A DNA stretch of 64,000 bases. Origin: Patiria miniata (lineage: Eukaryota > Echinodermata > Asteroidea > Valvatida > Asterinidae). The position numbers and the translations under genes were made by a program. This document shows, in pieces, positions 10,501-22,300 of the stretch; position 1 is the first letter of the stretch; every line of letters begins with the position of its first letter. The DNA lies in assembly GCF_015706575.1 (NCBI RefSeq), contig NW_024037069.1, forward strand, positions 44,399,553-44,463,552, in the 5' to 3' direction. The notes under the pieces are model-generated. The model saw only the letters and a program-made list of their open reading frames with translations. It made no database searches and was not told the DNA's origin.

Positions 10501-13419
10501 CTTTTGTTTAAAAACGACCGACATTTTTGACGAAAGTGTGCCAATTCTATGCCAACGAACTGGAAGTATACAAATATAGTAGGCGATAACAGTCTCCGTT
10601 CGGGGCTGTAATCCATGCTTTGGATAGGCCTACTTCTTTCTCTGCTATAGAACATTCCCTCACATAGCGATGATGGCACTCACCTTGATTTTGGTGGGAC
10701 AAGTGCCTGTCCTACGACGACAGATGGCGGCCTGCCAATGTCGTCTTCTGGGGGACTCAAACTCGTCCTGTCGCTGCTGATGTTCGCCAGCTTACGGGAC
10801 TGCCCGGCTCCGTCCAAGTTGCCTGATCTCTGGGTGGTGTTAGAGATTTGCGATGAGGCAATGAACAAGGAGGAGTGGGCCGAGTCAACTGGGGCGCTGG
10901 GGCGGGGCGGGCGTGCTTCTGATGCCAACGAGGGACCGTCGATGTTCAGAGGTCGAACCTTGTTGCGTTCAAAAAGACTCCGAAGGGGGAAACGCCTCCT
11001 GTTGAGGGGAAATGAAAATGGAATTGTTTGCTGCAAAACTGCGTGTCCAACACATTCTCGTGGTGGATTTCAGGTATTTTGTGATTTAAATATATATCTT
11101 AGAGATTCTTCTGCGTCCCTGGTTGCAGATAGGCTATTCTGTTATAATGAGAAAACGTCTGGTATTTGTCTTTTACTTTAATGGAAACATTTTTTTAATG
11201 GGTAGAAAGTATTGAAGTACAAGTGTAAAATTTCACTCCAATATCTATTTGTTCAAGATAAATGGACAACTGTATGCTTTGTGGAAGTCAGGAATTGACA
11301 TATAACAGGCCTAATAATGGTGCAGTATTATGAGTCTTTGAGAAAATGTTTCGCATTTTCAGGTTGACTTCATTTTGCATTTTCAGCTGACATGATTTTT
11401 GGGTGAATTATTTCTTATAATGATTCTATTTCTAACTTTTAGGTTTCATTAATTAATTTTAATTGGATTTGAAATTTTTTGCAAAGTGCTCTGGGTTTTT
11501 TTTCTTTATCTTTGTTTTAATTGCAGGAGAAAGGACGGTGGGGAGTGGTGTCATTTTATTTTTATTTGTTTATTCTCTTTTTAGCTGCCCTTTTTTAAAT
11601 TAGCCTGCTGATTTGAAAAAAAAACTCACCTAGTTCGGGGGCCTTGTAAAGGTGGCTTGAGATTCCGCTCATCCTTAGCGGAATCAATCTGGCGAGGGAC
11701 ATATCCACTTGGGGACACCCGCTGGAAGCCAGTCATGGGCTGACCGGCATTCCGTGATCTTGGGTGGGTGTCAGCTCCCCGTGGATGCCCGCTCCCGTCA
11801 CGAGCCGAGTGCGGACACCGTCCGCCTCGGACGGTGGCAGAACCGTAGGGACCGTAGGTGCCGTAGTGCTGCCCGCCGTCTGCCGTCGAGGGATCCGAGT
11901 CACACGCCTTTCTGAATGATCAATAAAACAATATTATACATAACAGGACCGGGTCTATATAGCTTTCAGTAAACGGAGGATTGATATGAAGGTAGAGGGA
12001 TGGAGTGTACACGTGCTAGGGCGTCTCGACGGCGGATTCGGGGGGGGGGGGGTTAACGGTCCCCCCCCCCCCCAAAAAAAGAAAATTACGAACCCATTTT
12101 TTTTTTCTGAAAGTGACGTCGCAAAAAAAGCAGCCACTGGGTAAACAACCATCTTTTGCGAAAAGAAATTGGTTAAAAGTGGTCAGAAATTTCCTCAGAT
12201 CGCAAAACAGGGCATCTTAAATCCAAGAAAAAAATATGCGGGCCCTTAAAGGGGTCCCGAACTCCACGCCGTAATTTTTGTAATTAAAATTATGCAGGAA
12301 CAACATTGTTTTGTTTGCCCCCCTCCAAACACAAATGTACTCTGGATCCGCCCTTGGACGTCCTGACATCCGGGGCTTGGTCCTGGGATTTTTTTCTTCT
12401 ATCTACGATGCTTTCTCCTGCGTTCTAAGGCAATTTGAGAATATATTTACGAACTTTAGCATTCCATGTATTATTCTGGGCCCAGTTTCATAACATAATA
12501 CACTCAGCGGCTGAAGAGGCTTGCGAATCCCCCTAGATCCGCTACTGAATAATGTCGCAATCACCTTGTGTTACTTTGAAGACATATTTTCACTGCAATG
12601 CATTCCAGTTATTTTGTTTCATACATCTTTGTTTTTGGAGCGATTTGGAATAAAATTAAATTTTCACTGCAATGCATAAAACTTATTTTTTTTCATTAAC
12701 TTTGTTTGAGCTTATTGGAATTTAATTGAAGCAGACAGACAGGTTTTTTATGAGTTCGACTTTGTTTACGTTAAAAGCGACATCTTATATTAATGATGGG
12801 TTTGCATTCCACATTCCCGGATTTTCAGGAGAACAGTGTTGGTCTGGTTCCTGTTGGCTGCCATCAGATGAAAATATTGTCCTCAATCATTTGGGGGGAA
12901 ATGGGCGAATGCATGAAGCATTCTTGCAAACGCACATGCTGACAAAACTCTGCTCTATATCTCATTCAAAGTTCGATCAGCGCCTTGATGGGTGTTAAAT
13001 AATCTTACTGAATTTATTGTGCTATACAAAAGTTAATAGAAAACACAAAACACCTCAAATGAAAGAAATTATAGGCCCCTTGAGGACTAAACGTATCGTA
13101 TTATTTTACAATAGGCTATACTTAAAAAAAATGTATCAATTAAAGACAATGAGATTGTGAAACTGACGAACTTTCCGGGATCTTTTCTAAGCAAATTAAG
13201 CTCGAACGCCTAAACAAGGGTCGCGCTCAATAGGCCTACGCATTATGCCTTCATTGTTGAAGGATGTGCGGACATGGCGTATGACGCATTACTCTATTTA
13301 CACGCTCTAAACGTCTGCCAAAAACTTAAGAAAGTACAAATTTTATATTTTTAAATAAAATTTACTTACTTGTAACTTTCTGAAAAGGCCGCTGCGTACG
13401 CACTTGAGTAGTTGTACAT
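4536..13419 (-). CDS. Kinase-like protein with Ser-rich repeats, about 1605 aa, 8 exons
   Basis: Coding exons in transcript order: 13419-13370, 11911-11630, 10998-10684, 9546-7467, 7254-7114, 6928-6770, 6630-5335, 5030-4536. Every junction has GT-AG ends and phases match (2,2,2,0,0,0,0). Translation starts MYNYSSAYAAAFSESY. Residues 1-1250 are mostly Ser/Pro/Asp/Glu-rich and probably disordered. A kinase-like domain lies at about 1258-1545: glycine loop GSGSCGG, lysine in LAVKVL, catalytic loop HNDLHWNN, DLG in place of DFG, then APE and TDIYSLG. HND replaces the common HRD, but the catalytic Asp and Asn are kept, so activity is plausible. The C-terminus carries about three copies of a 32-residue Pro/Ser repeat beginning near LIAEMMQAE. 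Exon 4 acceptor (9546 or 9548) is the least certain junction; 9546 keeps the frame. Family and substrate are unknown to me. Confidence 0.8.
4548..4850 (-). repeat. Coding minisatellite of about 96 bp, C-terminus of kinase-like protein
   Basis: The last exon of the kinase-like gene ends in about three copies of a 32-codon unit, each with I-A/T-E-M-M, an acidic-Gln stretch, a Pro/Ser run and N-L-R-C/R-H. The first copy directly follows the kinase domain (GDLITEMMQAE). The tail is probably disordered, and its copy number may vary between individuals. Confidence 0.85.
7731..9056 (-). repeat. Two tandem 663-bp coding repeats (221 aa each) inside exon 4
   Basis: Exon 4 of the kinase-like gene contains two adjacent copies of a 221-codon unit, about 9056-8394 and 8393-7731. 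Shared landmarks are DASCDFTT, EVQNDIESILKPVS, CSSQRLQAE, SPITPTSSATSSQDHDQM, KPSTSIEVPF and ESAIVQDGDMASENERSIL. The same landmark at nucleotides 8401 and 7738 gives a period of 663 bp, a multiple of three, so the frame is kept. The copies differ at many residues, so this is not a very recent event. Both are acidic and Ser-rich with no fold I recognise. Confidence 0.9.
11912..13369 (-). other. Intron 1 of kinase-like gene, with hAT-like remnant
   Basis: This 1.46-kb intron has no coding sequence. It contains a repeat at about 12031-12355, whose right end, CTGGATCCGCCCTTG, and left end near GGCGGATTCGG look like inverted hAT-type termini around long G and C runs and AT-rich filler. The target duplication is unclear. 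The rest is AT-rich and featureless. Confidence 0.5.
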
Positions 13420-13600
13420 CCTGAATCGCTATATTCTCCGAAAACACTGTTCACTGATCGAAACACAAACACAAACTAACATAATGTTACCAAGGCGCGA
13501 CAGAAGTCGCCGATAAAGTTCCAAGTTTGCGCGCGCGTCATTGTGACGTCACACTGAAAACCGGGATTTGGATCAGTGATTTGGATCTGAATGCCACGTG
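13420..13600 (-). promoter_or_regulatory. Likely promoter and 5'UTR of kinase-like gene with a CRE
   Basis: Upstream of the ATG at 13419 the sequence turns CpG-rich, with a GCGCGCGCG-like stretch near 13530. It holds a full palindromic CRE, TGACGTCA, at 13544-13551, about 125 bp before the start codon. No TATA box is apparent. The transcription start is inferred, not seen. Confidence 0.5.
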
Positions 13601-14284
13601 AAGCGGGTAGTGCGCGTGTCCGGTTTAATTTTTTTGGCAAAGTGCCAGCAAGTCGTGATGTTGGAAATTTTGCTCCCGATCCTCGATGTCCTTGCAGCGC
13701 GATTTTATTTCATGCTTCGCCTTTATTTTGATTGAGCAATTAAACCCTACCGTAATAATAAAGCTTAGCAATTCTACTGCCCCCCCCAAAAAAAAAATAG
13801 TCATTACGTTTCCGAGATCAGATGGCAGAAGAATATCTGGCCCTGCTAATTAGCTGTTTCACGACCAAAATTAACCTCTCTAAAAGAGTGTTCACGTTGT
13901 GTTGTGATACCATGATAATCCGGGTATCCCGAGTATAGGCCTACCTTTAATTTGATAGGCTATCTCAACTGAAGATAGAGTGCTATCTATCTCCACGTGT
14001 AATCCCCCGACCGCCCGTGACTCAGTCCTCGGAGAACACCCCCAGAATAGGGTGAAAACGCTTTTGTAGCTCTACGGCCTAAAGAAAGTCATTGAGTTTG
14101 TTTTCATAGATATTTTCAAGTTGTCTTTTAATAGCGAAGATATATTGGCTAGCTATATTAGAATGATGTCAAAAACGTACTCGTAACAAACGTGGTCAGA
14201 AAAGGTAATTTCTTCCAGCTTCCACTTATCGATCTGTTTATTATGATGATTACCCCCCCCCCCTACATTTGAGAACGCCTCGTA
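13601..14284. other. Intergenic, no gene seen
   Basis: AT-rich intergenic DNA between the kinase promoter and the LINE, with short C and A runs near 13780 and 14251. I see nothing coding. Confidence 0.6.
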
Positions 14285-16160
14285 ATAAGTCAGAAACTGT
14301 GCACTCTTTGCGGATGATACACTCCTCTATCAGCCAATTCTCTCACCCCAAGATGAACTCGCCCTCCAGTTGGACCTGACTGCACTTGAACAATGGAGTA
14401 ATCTCAATGGTATGCAGCTGAATATCAAGAAAACCAAGGTCATGCACATATCCAGATCCCGGAAACCAGCAGTTCTTCCAAGTTACATTCTTCACGGACA
14501 ATCGCTCAATGTTACACCTACATTCAAATATCTTGGGGTAATCATCAACGATTCACTGAACTGGAACGATCACGTCGATGCCACTGTCTCAAAGGCCAAT
14601 AAGACATTAGGCTTTATCTGGCATATTGCGGGTGGTGCTTCGACCAAGGCCTTGACATCCCTCTATCGTTCACTTGTTTTGCCCGTACTGGAATACGGGT
14701 TGCCAGCTTGGTCCCCATACACAGCATCCAATGCAGCCAAACTTGAGAGAGTGCAGAGAAGGGCAAGTAGAATGTGCCTCAAACAGCCCAAAGGTGCAAT
14801 GTCATATGAGGACAGATTGCATGCTTTGAATTGGATGACTCTAGATACACGTAGACAGAAGCACATAGTTTCCTTCACAGTTAAAGTCCTGTTTAACTTA
14901 GTTGACTGCCAATCAGTGAAGGCCAACACAGTAGTGAACACTCGTCACCAGGATTGTCTCACATTTAGTCACCACTATGCTAGAACTCAAACCCTGAAAA
15001 ACACACCTAGTCATGTCTTCCCCCGAATCTGGAGTAGTTTGCCATCGCATGTAAGGGACTCTCTATTAATTGATTCATTCACACTGTTTAACACCCGATT
15101 ATCCGCCCATTATTATGAGTGTTAAAACCTTGAGCTGGAAATAGGCCCCCCCCCCCAAGTGTTTAACTCTTTTGATCTACTTTAATCTTTTTAAAGTAAT
15201 TTCATGTGTATATTTTTCCACTGTAAACTGCCATCATTCTTTTATTTCATTGTTATTTTATTTTATTTTATTTTATTTTATATTATTTTCCTCTTTTGTG
15301 GTTAAGTTTGTTTATTTATTCATTTATTTATGTCTGAAATAATGTTGGTTTTCAGGCCTATTTTTCCGGTTGCTTATCATTTATTATTACTTGTATTTAT
15401 TTTGTTATTGATACTTTTGTTGTTGCTTTTCTTGTTCATTGGATGGATATTTTTTTGACGTAGTTTTTCTCGCATGTCAACTGTATTTTTTACTTTTCTC
15501 TATCAGGTTTTTATTGCTTATTATTATTATTTATTTTTATTTCATTTTAAATTATTTTGTTTACTGTATCAATCTTTCGTTCTGTGTTTTTATGTTGTTG
15601 TGTGGTTGTTGTTGTCTTGTCTTGTCTTGTTTGTTTGTTTGTTTTTTGTTTTGTTTTGTCTTGTCTTGTTTTGTTTCGTTTTGTCTTGTCTTGTCTTGTC
15701 TCTTTGACTTGTCTCTTGTCTTGACTTGTTTTGTTACATTTTGTTTAGTCTTATCCTGTCTTGTTTTGTTTCTTAGTTTGTTGGGGTGTTTGTTAGTTTT
15801 GTTTTGGCTTGTTTGTCTGTTTTTCCCCAGTCTTGTATAATCTGCAGTTGTTAGGTTTTTATGCCAGCTATTCTTGCCTTGAGAAAACTGTAATCTTTTA
15901 AATCTATTTATCTTTTTAAGTATTATTTTTAAGGCGGTCTTATTTTTCATTGAATTTTATACCTAATTTTTAATATATTTTGTATGTTACATGTACCATT
16001 CAAGTTAGGATTGACAGGCTTTCGAGTCACAGTGTTTTATTATACTTTTGTCAATCCTGGCCAGCTTGGATTGGATTGTTTTTGTTTAGTTTTGTATACT
16101 TTTGTGAATTGCTTGTTGTACCTTGTAATTTGGCCGAATAAATAATAATAATAATAATAA
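14285..16160 (+). mobile_element. 5'-truncated non-LTR retrotransposon (LINE)
   Basis: The open frame from about 14296 to 15125 starts inside the reverse transcriptase at the FADDTLLY catalytic motif. It continues through LNIKKTKVMH, FKYLGVIINDSLNW and ERVQRRASRMC, as in CR1/Jockey-type LINEs, and ends in the C-terminal tail (stop at 15123-15125). A 1-kb 3'UTR with TTTTA and CTTGT simple repeats ends in an AATAATAAT tail at 16138-16160. The endonuclease and the first RT blocks are missing, the usual 5' truncation of a LINE copy. The remaining frame is intact, suggesting a fairly young insertion. The exact clade is not assigned. Confidence 0.85.
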
Positions 16161-16161
16161 A

Positions 16162-16380
16162 GTGTGCCAAATTGCTATCTAACTTTGGGCCAATGCGGAA
16201 AAAATAATGCGCACCTGTTTGTGTCATATCGCCCTCAAGTGGGAAAGTTCTGAAAAGTTTCCCCGTGTCGCTGGTGCCGCTTCAATCGTTGTGTAAACCG
16301 ATTTATAACTTTGCGGCGGCGGATACCAATACCAATCAGAACTTGCCGTGCAAAGTTTTGGTGAAGTTCGTTTTAAGAAG
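16162..16380 (+). promoter_or_regulatory. Promoter/5'UTR region of first MBOAT7 copy
   Basis: Only about 220 bp separate the LINE tail from the ATG. The region has two CCAAT boxes (near 16328 and 16334) and a GC-rich GCGGCGGCGG stretch (about 16313-16322). The transcription start is inferred. The LINE insertion may have cut off older upstream control DNA. Confidence 0.4.
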
Positions 16381-19300
16381 ATGTCACCGACAGAAATAAT
16401 TTACGTTTTCGTGTTGTTATCCTCGGTTGGTTTCGGACAAGTGATCAAATATGTCAAGAGTCCGATCCAGAAGCAGTTGATCTCAACCTGTGTGGGTGTT
16501 GTGATGGTGGTCGGGCTGTGTGGTTGGCAGACGTACCATTCAGTTTTATCGGTAGCTGTGACGGTAGCCATCATACGAGGAATTGGTGCCAACAGGTGGG
16601 CGCGGCCATGTCAGATACTGAGATAGGGTAGAAAGCCCCGAAAGAATGTTGTATGCTGACGATACTTCTGTGGTTGTGCACAAAGTCTGTGGAGAGTTGA
16701 GTGCATTCTCAAGTTATTTTCTAACGTCGTTACAACAAAATTAAAAATGTTTCTCACAGAGTCCCCCAAATTATGTCTTTTCAACATGTTTGCACAGTGC
16801 CAATAAAAATGACTGACCTTCGTATCACGTACATGACGTACTCAGCTTGCAACATTCTTTCTCGCTAATTAATTTGTGAAATGTTATTAATTGTTACATT
16901 GAAACGGTTAACATTCAATCAAAAATAAAAAGGACAACACTATCAATTGCAAAAACACCACTGCGAATCTAGACTACATGTATATATAGTCGTGTTCCCT
17001 AACGTGGTAATCCTTACTTTTAGGACACCTCTATTTTTTACGAGTTCTGTTCAAAACTGACTTTTGCAGATGTCTGTCCAGTACCAAAGTGACTTTTGCA
17101 GGCTAAAGCAGTCTTTAGAAGTCAAGAAGGTGTCATTGCCAATTGTTCAGATGTGCCAAGAAGTATCAGAATGTCAATTTTGAGTGTCATTTAGTCAACT
17201 GTTTTGGTGAGTCTTTCCCTTCCTATATAGGAACGGGGTCCTAAAAGTAAGGATTACCCCTAACGTGGCGGGCACACTTCGAAGCTTACCCAACTTTCCT
17301 CGTGTAGTGTTGCCAAACCTCTTTGTTGACAAACCTCAAATTCATGCAGTAAAATACTGGTACTTTTACCTTATTAATGCTTGCTATTTAACCTCCGTGA
17401 ACAATTTCGGTTTCATAAAATTTAAGCCGAAATTAAAAAACGGTGGCGTCCGGAAATTGGGCACAAATTGGCGGAGTGTTCCCTAACGTGGCGCACTTAA
17501 ATAAATCTCGGAAAATTCCAAATTAACATTTAAGAATTTCTGTAAACTTGATTAATTCTGATAAATCATCATTATTTCTACTTACATACCCAGCCAGATG
17601 TTTGTCAGAAAATTATTTTCTTATTTTTCGGGGCATTTTCAAAGGTTCCACTTTGCACTTGAAAATAAAATCGGAAAATCACGCCAAAATAATTTTTTCT
17701 TTTAACTTTGTAGCGGGTAAATAAACTCGCAATTTATGAACGGGAGTGTTTAGAACTTGATGAAATTTCACTTTCTGTGAAATTTCAGTTAAAACTTTTG
17801 CTCTAGCTAGGCGCTACAGGCGAAAAATCAAAGTGCGCCACGTTAGGGGCCGCGCCACGTTAGGGTACATCAACAATAGGCCTAATCACATTTTGCTCAT
17901 CCAACCAGAGTGTTTTGTTAGCTGGTTTACGTTGGACTTGGAACAGTCCTATAGGCCTACTTTATGTTCTTAATCAAATCCTACTTTTTATCGAAGCAAA
18001 TTACATTTATTATTAACATGTAGTGATCCATGGATTCAGAGGTGTTTTTTTCATGGAAATAAGGTCAGAGAACCATTTCATTGGTAGTCTGGTTCCTACT
18101 CCTAGCCCCATAAATGTGGCCAATTTACTGGATACCTCCGTATCTGGTTCCAAGAGCCAAAGATCCTAATGTTGAATATTGTCAGGGAACCTGATGGTCG
18201 ACTGCCGTAACGATAGCCTCGGTGTAATTCTTTGTATTTATTGTTTTTGTCAACAGGAAGTGTCACCTATGGAGCTTTGCGTTCAACTTTACCTACCTTC
18301 TCCTCTTCAGGCTTGGTTATCTGATTGGTTTGTCAGTGCCAACAGGTTTCTCTAATGTTGTACAGTTGCTTCTGACTCTACGGGTACGTCAATGCCCAAA
18401 CATGGTACAATCGAGTCTATCACAACTTCACAAGTGCATCGTCAGTAATCAAAAGTCTCACGGCCACAAGTTAATCACAAGTCCATTCACAAATCCAGTC
18501 ACAAGTTAAAGGGGAAGGGGAAAACAGTGACATTTTGTCGCAGTTCATTTGAAGAGTACTGTACGGTGATTTGGCTTAGTTTAGATAAGTTATGATTGAC
18601 TTGTGATGGAATAATGAGGACTTTTTGTGGAGTTGAGTTAGCATTTATTTCAACAGTGATTTTCATACCATCTTAATGTTTAACTTGACGAATAGTTGGT
18701 TTGAATTTAGGATTTAAATTAAGAGAGGAGAGGTAACAAAAATAAAAGCTACTTTGGTTCCAGGTTTTGATTTACAACTATTTCTTTTTGGGTTTATTAA
18801 AAATGTTAAAAACAGTTTCCGAAAAAAATTTGTGAGAATTTTAGAAAAGTATCTGTGAATCTTGGAATCCAATAAAGAGACTTTTCAGGCAATGTGGACT
18901 GGAGTTTGCATCAATAAAATGTTGGTAGGCTGGACCTTTTAGCCATGTTAGTCTTCCCCATCCTGAGAGAAAGCTAAAGGTCATACAATGGCACAACATT
19001 GAGAACATTAATTTGACATTTATCAATTAACTTTTCAACAACATTTGGTGCAATGAGAATTTATCTTATCGTTTCCAGCTTGTGGGTATCTCGTTTGAGA
19101 TCAAGGATTCCTACACAGCCAAAGCAAGAGCTAGAGATGCAAGTATCAACCATAATCAGCAGAATGGAAAACCTCGCTACGAAGCTATCATTCAGGAACC
19201 GAGTATCGCTGATATCTGTCACTATAGCTACTGCTATATTGGACTGTTTTCAGGTACTTCACTCTTCAGTGTAAGGGGGGTGTGTGGCCTAGTGGTTAGG

Positions 19301-22300
19301 GTTTGTGACTCATGATCAGAGGATCAGGGGTTCGAATCCAGCTGCTGGTCATATGTTGTGTCCATGGGCAAGCCACTTCACCCCCACTTGCCTCTCTCCA
19401 CCCAGGAGTGTAAATGGGTACTGACATTAGCTGGGGAGTAACCTGCGATGGACTGGCATCCCATCCAGGGGGAATAGAAATATTCTCAGTTGTTTCATGC
19501 CAAGGAAACCAGAGATAAATGCCAGCCTGATGGGCTTTATTCATTGCTCGTTACAGACTTTACGACTTTTCACCCTTCAGTGATTATAAGGGCCCGAAAA
19601 CACAAGAACTGAAATACCCATACAGAGGCTGAAAATTTGGGTCACACCTCACATGCTACATTTATTGACCATATCCCGTATTTGTTCAAAACCTAAATGA
19701 ACTTTCTCTGTCAAAGTTAGGGGGTATTTAAGCACTGAGTCTATTTTGTGTAACATCAAAATTGATAAAAATGTTTTTAAGAGTCTGTTATACTTTTTGA
19801 CATTCCGTTTTAGTTAATTATATTGAAAAATGCACTTTTTAGACAATTATAATTTGCTGTGCTTTACTGGACAACTGAGGGCCCGCCCTGTTGCTGTGAT
19901 GTCATTTCAGGAAGACACTGTTCAGTTTTGGGGTTTTCTGTTCCAATTGTGATCCCAAAAATGTGCTCATTGAAAACATTTGTGAGAAAAGTTTGCTTAT
20001 TGGCTTACTGCCAAAATTTACAACAGTAAATTATCAAAATTTCTGGAAATCACACATTTGCATTATCGTAAAAACCAAAAAGGCACCAAAATATCCTTAA
20101 AAATGGCAAAATGAAAATTGAAAATAAGGTCAAATGGGACATATTTTCAAGGATTGCACAAAAAAAATCACATTGTATGGGCCCTTTAGGGTCTATTAAT
20201 GCCGCAAAACTATAAGTTTTTCACTGTATGAATGTTTTTGTGGTTTTCCTGTGTTGGATTTTGACAGGTCCATACTACACCTACAAGACATACAGTGACA
20301 TGCTTCACTGTAAGAACTCCCATTCTATTCCCACCACGTGGCCCATTATTGAGAAACTCAAGATGCTGGTTCCTCTCGGTGCTGCTTACGTGGCTCTGTC
20401 TTTCTTCAAGTGCTCATCCGCGCCGTTCTTTCTGTCCGAGGAGTTCTATTCACACGGGTATTTTCAAAGGTAAAAAAAAAGACTGTGAGTATTTCTGCCG
20501 GCAACATCTTGAAACATTACTTTTTCCTACGTGGAAAGTGCCTTGTTCAGAGTCTTGACCCGTTCCTGATTGCTATGCTGTCGAGTCCACCACAAGTTAT
20601 CCGTTCTCAAGTCACAAGCTATTGAAATCAACTGTGATATAAACGTGGTGCGCAAGTACCCCCTCAACAGTTACAACGAGAGAGTTGGGGAAGACCAATG
20701 CTACAGAAACTTAAACGCATATGAGCAATTCCAGCATTCTACAAGGAAGGTGTAATGTCTGTGACGGAGCCAATTAACCATGATATCTAATTAGTGATCT
20801 AGACAAGTGATCCGAAACTCCTAGTCTGTGATCTCCTTCACAATTACTAGGTGATGAATACATCCAATGTGGGAAAACAAAATACATGTAATGTCTTTGA
20901 TTGAGCTCATAAAAGCTCTGTCGTGGACATGTAGCATTGGAATTACCCACATATCTTCGTGCGAAGACACAATCAGTTTCAGAACAAAATTGTTAGTGCG
21001 TACTTTGTGCCGTACACATGCGAACCAGTACACTAATGCGGTGTGCCTCTCCAAGTGGAGTTCTTAAATTGGTAAAAAAAAATGACACTTACATTACTGT
21101 GTCAAAAAAAAGATATTTACATTACTGTGGTAACAAAAATACATTTTTTTTACTGTGTCATTACTGTGTCATTGTTAATCCTGCTACTTGCGACTAAACA
21201 TGCAGTGGACTCACCTATACTGAAACATCGTCTTACAAAGTAGGAAGATTGGGGGTAATACCATGTGGAAAGTAATCGCTCCTCAGGACGGGCAGAGCAC
21301 ACTGCCCAAAACGTCAAGTTCTACACTCAACCAACCGGTTCTTTTCAGAACCATACTTCTTCCAAGAATAGACTACTTTCCACATGGTGTTACCCGCAAT
21401 CTTTCTACTTTATCTCATCAGCCATGCAAAGCTTCAAGTCATATCCTCTAACAATTCATCCGTTTCACTTAGAATTTTGTTTCCATTTTTGCTCCCTCCA
21501 ACCCCCATCCCTCCAGGATCTATTTTACAGTAGTGCTAGTGACTGCCTATCGCCTGCGCATGTACGCTGCATGGCTGTTAGCAGAGTGCGTTTGTATCTC
21601 GGCAACATTAGGAGCTTATCCTGTGTCGACCAAGCCTAAGGTTGGCCTGGGACCTAGTGTGGAACCTGCGGAAGACAGCAAGTAAGAACAGCAACATTTT
21701 ACCGATAATTCTTTCTTTAGATAAATTCAATATTGGGCTTTGCCCTTCACCAACAGTATACTCAGTGTTGTCCTGGGTGATTATGAGAAAAAAAATCACT
21801 CGGGTTGGACTCAAACCCATGACCTCCTGCGTACTAGCGCAGACGTCTTACCACTCGACCACCGAGTTTCGCCGGGGTCGGGTGGCTGGTTTGAATCTGA
21901 AATATTGAATTTACATCATCCCAAGGCAAGTTCCGTCTTGCAGTGAAATTCTGTGTTAATTTGATCTTGTCTCAGTGAACATGCTTATATTCAAAGCTCG
22001 AAAACAAAGTTCAAATCTGAATATATTGCAGTCTTTATGTTTTGAATTTTATGTTCAGATGTTAGATTATAAACAGATTTTACTGGACCTTTCCACAGAT
22101 CGAGCTCTGAGCCAGTCGAATACAACTACACGACCATTCAGAATATTGACTGGTACCATTGCGAGAGCACGACTGATTTCCGTAGTGCCATGCGCTACTG
22201 GAACATGACAGTCCAATGGTGGTTGAAGAACTACGTGTATATTCGATTTCCATACAGATCCTGGAGGTAAGCATGATGATCAAATTTTCAATGTGGATTG

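Noticed and set aside
15439-15950. Leu/Phe/Cys-rich and, on the other strand, Lys/Thr/Gln-rich open frames
   Set aside because: They come from CTTGT-type simple repeats in the LINE 3'UTR, not from a gene.
19331-19345. A true tRNA gene at the GTTCGAATCC box
   Set aside because: No acceptor stem pairs around it, and a SINE body shared with 28384-28550 follows.
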